This document shows, one piece after another, positions 61,135 through 64,000 of a DNA stretch of 64,000 nt; positions within the stretch are counted from its first letter, which is position 1; each line of letters starts with the position of its first letter. The position numbers were made by a program, and so were the translations under genes. The notes under the pieces are model-generated. The model searched no databases. It was not told the origin of the DNA and saw only the letters and a list, made by a program, of their open reading frames with translations. This DNA comes from Limnohabitans sp. 2KL-1 (GTDB lineage: Bacteria; Pseudomonadota; Gammaproteobacteria; Burkholderiales; Burkholderiaceae_C): assembly GCF_003063435.1 (NCBI RefSeq), contig NZ_NESL01000003.1:186001-250000 (forward strand), in the 5' to 3' direction.

Positions 61135-61965
61135 ATGACTTGGCTGGCCCGACTGGATTTGGACTACACGCTCGAAGCCGAACGCAGTGTGGCCCGCTAC
61201 CTGCACCAGGGGCCGCTGCGCATATTGCAAAGCCTCTACCCCGAAGGCGATGCCATCTGCCACAACGTGCTGGTGCACCCGCCCAGCGGTCTGGTGGGGG
61301 GCGACACGCTGGACATGCACGTTTCTGTGGGTGCAGGCGCTCACGGCTTGGTCACCACACCGGGGGCCACACGCTTTTACCGGTCTGACGCGGGCCTGGC
61401 CACCCAGCAGGTGCATGCGCGGCTTGAATCGGGTGCACGTCTGGAATGGCTGCCTTTGGAGGCGATTGCCTATAACGGCTGCGACGGCCTCAACCGCGCT
61501 GTGTTTGATCTGGCACCCGGGGCCGAGATGATGACTTGGGACATCACCGCCCTGGGCCTGCCCGCCGCCGACTTGCCATTTGCGCAGGGCACATTTCGCC
61601 AGCACTTAGAAATTCCCGGCGTGTGGCTGGAGCGCGGCACGATCAGCGCCGCCGACACCCGCCTGATGGACAGCCCCCTGGGCTTGGCTGGGCAGCGCTG
61701 CATGGCGACGCTGGTGTTTGCTGCGGGCAGCGCCATGTCCGACGAGCGTATTGAACGGGCACTGGCCTGCGCCCGCGAGCTGCTCGCAGCTTCAGAACTG
61801 CGCCTGATGGCAGGGGCCACCTCACCGCACCAACAGGTCATTGTGCTGCGGGTGCTGTCACCTGTGACCGAACCTGCGATGCAATTGCTCAGACAGGTGT
61901 GGGCGGCGTGGCGGCATGAGATGTGGGGCTTGCCGGGGGCTGTGCCTCGGTTGTGGAATCTTTAG
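61135..61965 (+). CDS. ureD: Urease accessory protein UreD
   Basis: A 276-residue UreD, the chaperone that holds apo-urease while UreF, UreG and UreE deliver nickel. Typical segments: VHPPSGLVGGDTLDMHVSVG, TTPGATRFYRS, LESGARLEWLPLEAIAYNGC and the C-terminal VLRVLSPVTEPAMQLLRQVWAAWRHEMWGLP. In Burkholderiales ureD normally leads into ureABC; here the next gene is a RhuM pseudogene and a second degenerate ureD copy, so the structural genes are displaced or lost. Confidence 0.95.
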   Translation: MTWLARLDLDYTLEAERSVARYLHQGPLRILQSLYPEGDAICHNVLVHPPSGLVGGDTLDMHVSVGAGAHGLVTTPGATRFYRSDAGLATQQVHARLESGARLEWLPLEAIAYNGCDGLNRAVFDLAPGAEMMTWDITALGLPAADLPFAQGTFRQHLEIPGVWLERGTISAADTRLMDSPLGLAGQRCMATLVFAAGSAMSDERIERALACARELLAASELRLMAGATSPHQQVIVLRVLSPVTEPAMQLLRQVWAAWRHEMWGLPGAVPRLWNL

Positions 61966-62017
61966 GCCGCACAATACCGTTTTGCCCAAGTCAGAGTGAA
62001 AGAAAACGGGGGACGGT

Positions 62018-63020
62018 ATGAGTGAGCTGATCATCTATCAAAGCGACGATGGCAAGGCACGGGTGCAATTTCGCGCAGTCAACGGCAATGTATGGCTCAA
62101 CCAGCAAGAAATTGCCGAGCTTTTCGCAACCACCAAACAAAACGCCAGCCTGCACATCAAAAACATTTTGGCCGAGGGTGAGTTAGGGGCAGAGGCAACT
62201 GTCAAGGAATCCTTGACAGTTCAAACCGAAGGTCGGCGAAAGGTCCAACGCCAAGTCTTTTTGTACAGTCTCCCTCTGATTCTTGCCGTGGGCTACCGCG
62301 TGCGTTCAGTGCGCGGCACCCAGTTCCGACAGTGGGCCACCGCCCACCTGACCGAATACCTGGCAAAAGGCTTCGTCATAGACGACCAATGCCTGAAAAA
62401 CCCCGGCGGCTGGGACTATTTTGATGAACTGCTGGCGCGCATCCGCGAGATACGCGCCTCCGAAAAACGCTTTTACCAAAAGGTGCGTGACCTCTTTGCC
62501 CGAGCAGCGACTACCGAGCCAACGAACATACCGCCAACTCTTCTCTGCCGAAGTGCAAAACAAATTGCTCTACGCCGTCACGCAATACACCGCAGCCGAA
62601 ATCATCCGAGACCGGGCTGACGCCAACGCACCCAACATGGGCCTGACCGCATGGGAAGGCAGCCGAGTGCGCAAGGCCGATGTGATCGTGGCCAAGAACT
62701 ATCTGAACGCCGACGAGGTGGACACGCTCAACCGACTGGTCATCATCTTTCTGGAATAGGCCGAGCTGCGCACCAAAGACCGCCAGCCTCTCACGCTGGA
62801 ATACTGGCGTCAGAACGTGGACCGGCTGTTGGCCTTCAACGACAAACCCATCTTGCAAGGCAGCGGCAAACTGAGCAATGAACGAGCCAAACAGATCGCC
62901 CATGATCGCTATGACAGCTTCGACGTCCAGCGTCGCCAGGCCGAAGCACTGGCTGCCGATGCGGAAGATTTGAAGGTGCTGGAGAATGTGGCCAAAAGAA
63001 GCAAGGATAAAGGCGCGTGA
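62018..63020 (+). pseudogene. RhuM-family protein, disrupted by two frameshifts and a nonsense codon
   Basis: The reading frame starts with MSELIIYQSDDGKARVQFRA, a typical RhuM (virulence RhuM/Fic-associated) N-terminus with the NQQEIAELFATTKQNASLHI helix-turn-helix. Near 62500 and again near 62540 one base is missing, so the pattern moves to another frame (SSDYRANEHTAN, then FSAEVQNKLLYAVTQYTAAE). At 62757-62759 a TAG interrupts IIFLE/AELRTKDRQPLTLEYWRQNVDRLLAFND, which then runs on to 63020. The sum of the pieces (about 330 residues) is the full family length, so the gene is complete but dead. Confidence 0.85.
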
Positions 63021-63030
63021 AATACCAAGC

Positions 63031-63538
63031 GTGCAATCTGGTGCACGGCTTGAATGGCTCCCTTGGAAGCCATTGTGATGGCCTCACCCGCGCCATCTTT
63101 GACCTGCCCCCGGTTCTGTAATGATGACTTGGGACATCACGGCGCTGGGCTTGTCCGGTCAGCGTTGCATAGTCACGCTGGTGCTTGCGGCAGGCAGTGC
63201 CATCGCGACTTATTGATCCGGCACGCTGAAGTTTGAATTTTTTGCACTGTCACCGCATCGGCAGCTTCAGCTCCGACAAGTGCCCACGCCACAACCATCA
63301 AAGTAGCTTCTAAAACTATCGACCGACAAGACTTTTGCCCATTTATTCATTCACAGGGCCGGATCAATAACGCACGGAACGCGCCTTGGATAGTTCACGA
63401 GACCTGCTCGAAGCCTCTGAACTGCACCTCACGGCCGGGGCCACATTGCCTCACAAGCAAATCATCGTGCTGCGGGTGCTGTCCCCCGTAACCAAGCCTG
63501 CGAGGCAAGTGTGGGCGGCATGGCGGCATGAGCTTTAG
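63031..63538 (+). pseudogene. Degenerate second copy of the ureD 3' half
   Basis: Aligns to ureD 61424-61918 with many substitutions and gaps: the gene's LESGARLEWLPLEA region (63035-63075), the MMTWDITALGL block at 63121-63153, a deletion, GQRCxxTLVxAAGSA (63160-63205), and VLRVLSPVT...WAAWRHE (63470-63535). It has frameshifts, a stop and a 161-bp insertion (63210-63370). The divergence from the intact ureD is large, so this is not a recent duplication. Confidence 0.8.
63210..63370. mobile_element. MITE-like element with 13-bp terminal inverted repeats
   Basis: Left end TTATTGATCCGGC (63210-63222) and right end GCCGGATCAATAA (63358-63370) are perfect inverted copies. The 161-bp unit has no open frame of note and interrupts the ureD pseudogene, whose two sides resume the ureD alignment just outside the repeats. 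No clear target duplication could be read. Probably a non-autonomous miniature element or a deletion derivative of an insertion sequence; the family is unknown. Confidence 0.65.
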
Positions 63539-63598
63539 GCGTTGAGTGGGACATCGCCCCACTTGTGTAATCCGGGAAAAGCGTCTGCTTCACTTGAG

Positions 63599-63682
63599 AT
63601 TTCTTATCATCAAGCCCAAAATCTCATCAAAACCCGATGGAAATGATAGGATTATTTCTTTTCTTATCATGGAGATAAGAAA
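63599..63682. promoter_or_regulatory. Operator array TTTCTTATCAT upstream of the last gene
   Basis: A perfect 9-bp palindrome TTTCTTATC-N5-GATAAGAAA at 63660-63682, preceded by a direct copy ATTTCTTATCAT at 63599-63610 and a partial inverted one (ATGATAGGA, 63644-63652). The region ends 47 bp before the start of the winged-helix gene, so it is the likely site of autoregulation. The bases 63539-63729 hold no gene. Confidence 0.6.
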
Positions 63683-63729
63683 CCCGTTCACATCCGCACA
63701 CATGAACCATTCCAAAGATTGCCTGCGCC

Positions 63730-64000
63730 ATGAACCCGACTCTGCTGTCACCCCGTCACACGGCCTTGTTGCGCTGGCTCGTCACCGCAGACCAAGCAGT
63801 ACCGCCTGGGGAGCTCGAGTCAGCGTTGCAGATATCACGCCCCACCCTCAACCGTGATTTGAGAGAACTGCTGAGTGCAGGATTTCTGGAAAAAAGCGGG
63901 GATGGCCGTGCGACACGCTATAGCGCCACCGATGCAGCCCAAGCAGCATTGGGTGACCCGCTTTCAGCCCCATCCCCTTCGGCAAGAACGGGCCATCTTC
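63730..64000 (+). CDS. Winged-helix protein, probably Fic-family N-terminus, partial
   Basis: The first 90 codons are visible before the right window edge: MNPTLLSPRHTALLRWLV, then a winged helix (LESALQISRPTLNRDLRELLSAGFLEKSGDG) and TRYSATDAAQAAL. This N-terminal arrangement is common in Fic-domain proteins of Burkholderiales that regulate their own promoter, but the catalytic domain is outside the window, so this remains a guess. The strong upstream operator fits an autoregulated gene. Confidence 0.6.
   Translation, partial: MNPTLLSPRHTALLRWLVTADQAVPPGELESALQISRPTLNRDLRELLSAGFLEKSGDGRATRYSATDAAQAALGDPLSAPSPSARTGHL

Overview
The window looks like a chromosomal segment of a GC-rich betaproteobacterium of the order Burkholderiales, most likely a Comamonadaceae-type aquatic or soil heterotroph (inference). 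The basis is dense GC-rich coding, Bug/TctC-type orphan solute receptors, an organic-acid TRAP transporter, several aromatic and acyl-CoA catabolic clusters, and housekeeping genes (dnaG, cysE, trmJ, maeB) of proteobacterial type. No rRNA, tRNA or CRISPR array was seen.

Layout. 0-8.9 kb is a phosphorus-acquisition block: a PlcP-like metallophosphoesterase and OlsB (phosphorus-free ornithine lipids) on the minus strand, an HD-domain phosphonate protein, and a tightly coupled plus-strand operon phnC-phnD-phnE, Fe-alcohol dehydrogenase, FAD oxidoreductase, phnX, followed by a Nudix and an ABM protein. 8.9-14.2 kb holds a MarR regulator divergent from a fumarylacetoacetate-hydrolase-family gene, a complete TRAP transporter (DctP, DctQ, DctM), a Nudix hydrolase and a tiny exported lysine-tailed protein. 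14.4-19.9 kb holds an acyl-CoA synthetase and the housekeeping genes dnaG, cysE and trmJ.

20.0-38.6 kb is one large catabolic locus: a 4-gene plus operon (VOC protein, small recombinase-like HTH protein, Rieske oxygenase, its reductase) that converges on a 15-gene minus operon (ABC transporter, SDR, cupin, alpha/beta hydrolase, IclR regulator, ThDP enzyme, aspartate-dehydrogenase-like protein, aldehyde dehydrogenase, two Bug receptors, SDR, FAD monooxygenase, sulfatase). Both operons start next to the same palindrome (half-site GAAACGTT), so they probably form one IclR regulon for a cyclic or aromatic substrate that I cannot identify. 38.8-48.1 kb is a second catabolic locus: two acyl-CoA dehydrogenases, enoyl-CoA hydratase, SDRs, a LysR regulator, and a luciferase-like monooxygenase with its flavin reductase. 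The hydratase gene is preceded by an overlapping 33-codon ORF and a hairpin that hides its ribosome-binding site.

48.2-51.5 kb is a decayed genomic island: an integrase pseudogene, the 3' end of a group II intron (domains V and VI), a gene fusing a YhcG-type nuclease N-terminus in frame to the intron maturase C-terminus, and a gene fusing the HsdM N-terminus in frame to the HsdS C-terminal half. 51.5-61.1 kb holds a PhyH-type dioxygenase, a flavocytochrome-c-type sulfide dehydrogenase flavoprotein, an NCS2 purine/uracil permease, malic enzyme MaeB and a nitrate/taurine-type ABC transporter that leads into ureD. After ureD the urease operon does not continue. Instead there is a frameshifted RhuM pseudogene, a second degenerate ureD fragment carrying a 161-bp element with 13-bp terminal inverted repeats, and the start of a winged-helix gene under a strong palindromic operator.
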